A stretch of 64,000 nt of DNA from positions 276,639 through 340,638 of the forward strand of contig CAJNDS010002205.1 of assembly GCA_905221605.1 (NCBI GenBank). The letters are read 5' to 3'. The notes under the pieces were generated by a model. That model ran no database searches. It was not told where the DNA came from and was given only the letters and a program-made list of their open reading frames with translations. The DNA comes from Symbiodinium natans (Eukaryota > Sar > Dinophyceae > Suessiales > Symbiodiniaceae). The position numbers were made by a program, and so were the translations under genes. Below, piece after piece: positions 63,861 to 64,000 of this stretch. Numbering within the stretch: the first letter of the stretch is position 1; each line of letters begins with the position of its first letter.

Positions 63861-64000
63861 TTTTGAAAGACAGCTCGACAGTCGACCTTTGTAGTACAAA
63901 ATGTAGTACGCGGAGGACGTCTGGAGCTCCAGTGGAGTCACAGTCGTTCCTCGTGACCCCATGAAGCGCACTCCTGAAGTTTAGTGCTTTCTTTTTTTCG

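Overview
The window looks like nuclear DNA of a dinoflagellate, most likely a symbiodiniacean. I infer this from several things read directly in the sequence. Short coding islands are separated by stop-rich DNA. Introns begin with GC or GA as well as GT and end in AG, usually followed by G (clear cases at 50520-50589, 50726-50811, 57872-58059 and 60019-60110). There is a degenerate pentatricopeptide (PPR) protein with one repeat per coding island. There is a LINE-type element with an endonuclease, reverse transcriptase, zinc knuckle and RNase H. Microsatellites are abundant. Nearly all convincing coding islands lie on the minus strand, which fits the long one-directional gene blocks known in these genomes. 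No rRNA, tRNA, CRISPR array or prokaryotic operon was seen.

Layout, left to right. 0-9 kb: a polypyrimidine/polypurine fold-back, a small intact gene (1783-2256), scattered minus-strand exons, and a C2-domain plus long coiled-coil gene (4656-6490). 9-13 kb: mostly non-coding. 13.9-15.9 kb: a multi-exon helical protein gene. 16-25 kb: microsatellites, a diverged exon-like duplication (18.1-18.9 kb), a long unidentified exon (20.7-21.1 kb) and a methyltransferase exon (23.9-24.2 kb). 25.6-32.2 kb: a transposon block, with the RNase H end of a Ty1/copia polyprotein on the minus strand abutting a 5-6 kb damaged LINE on the plus strand. 32.8-40.8 kb: remnants or exons of a PPR protein. 42.7-45.1 kb: an intact, intronless endonuclease V gene with a short-exon gene just upstream of it. 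46.3-52.8 kb: an ankyrin-repeat protein gene apparently split by a 1.6 kb AT-rich, internally repeated island with a large A-rich/T-rich fold-back beside it. 55.8-61.4 kb: two tandem membrane-protein genes, a secreted/type I Cys-rich receptor-like protein and a polytopic protein of a family I associate with dinoflagellates. 62.8-64 kb: another multi-exon minus-strand gene and a short tandem repeat.

How the parts may work together: no metabolic pathway is visible. The PPR protein would bind organellar RNA, endonuclease V would act on inosine-containing nucleic acid, and the methyltransferase would modify RNA or DNA; these are loosely nucleic-acid related but not demonstrably linked. The two adjacent membrane-protein genes are co-directional and may be functionally related, but the sequence does not prove it. 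Exon limits given with exact junctions were checked for phase by eye. Other limits are approximate and need transcript data.
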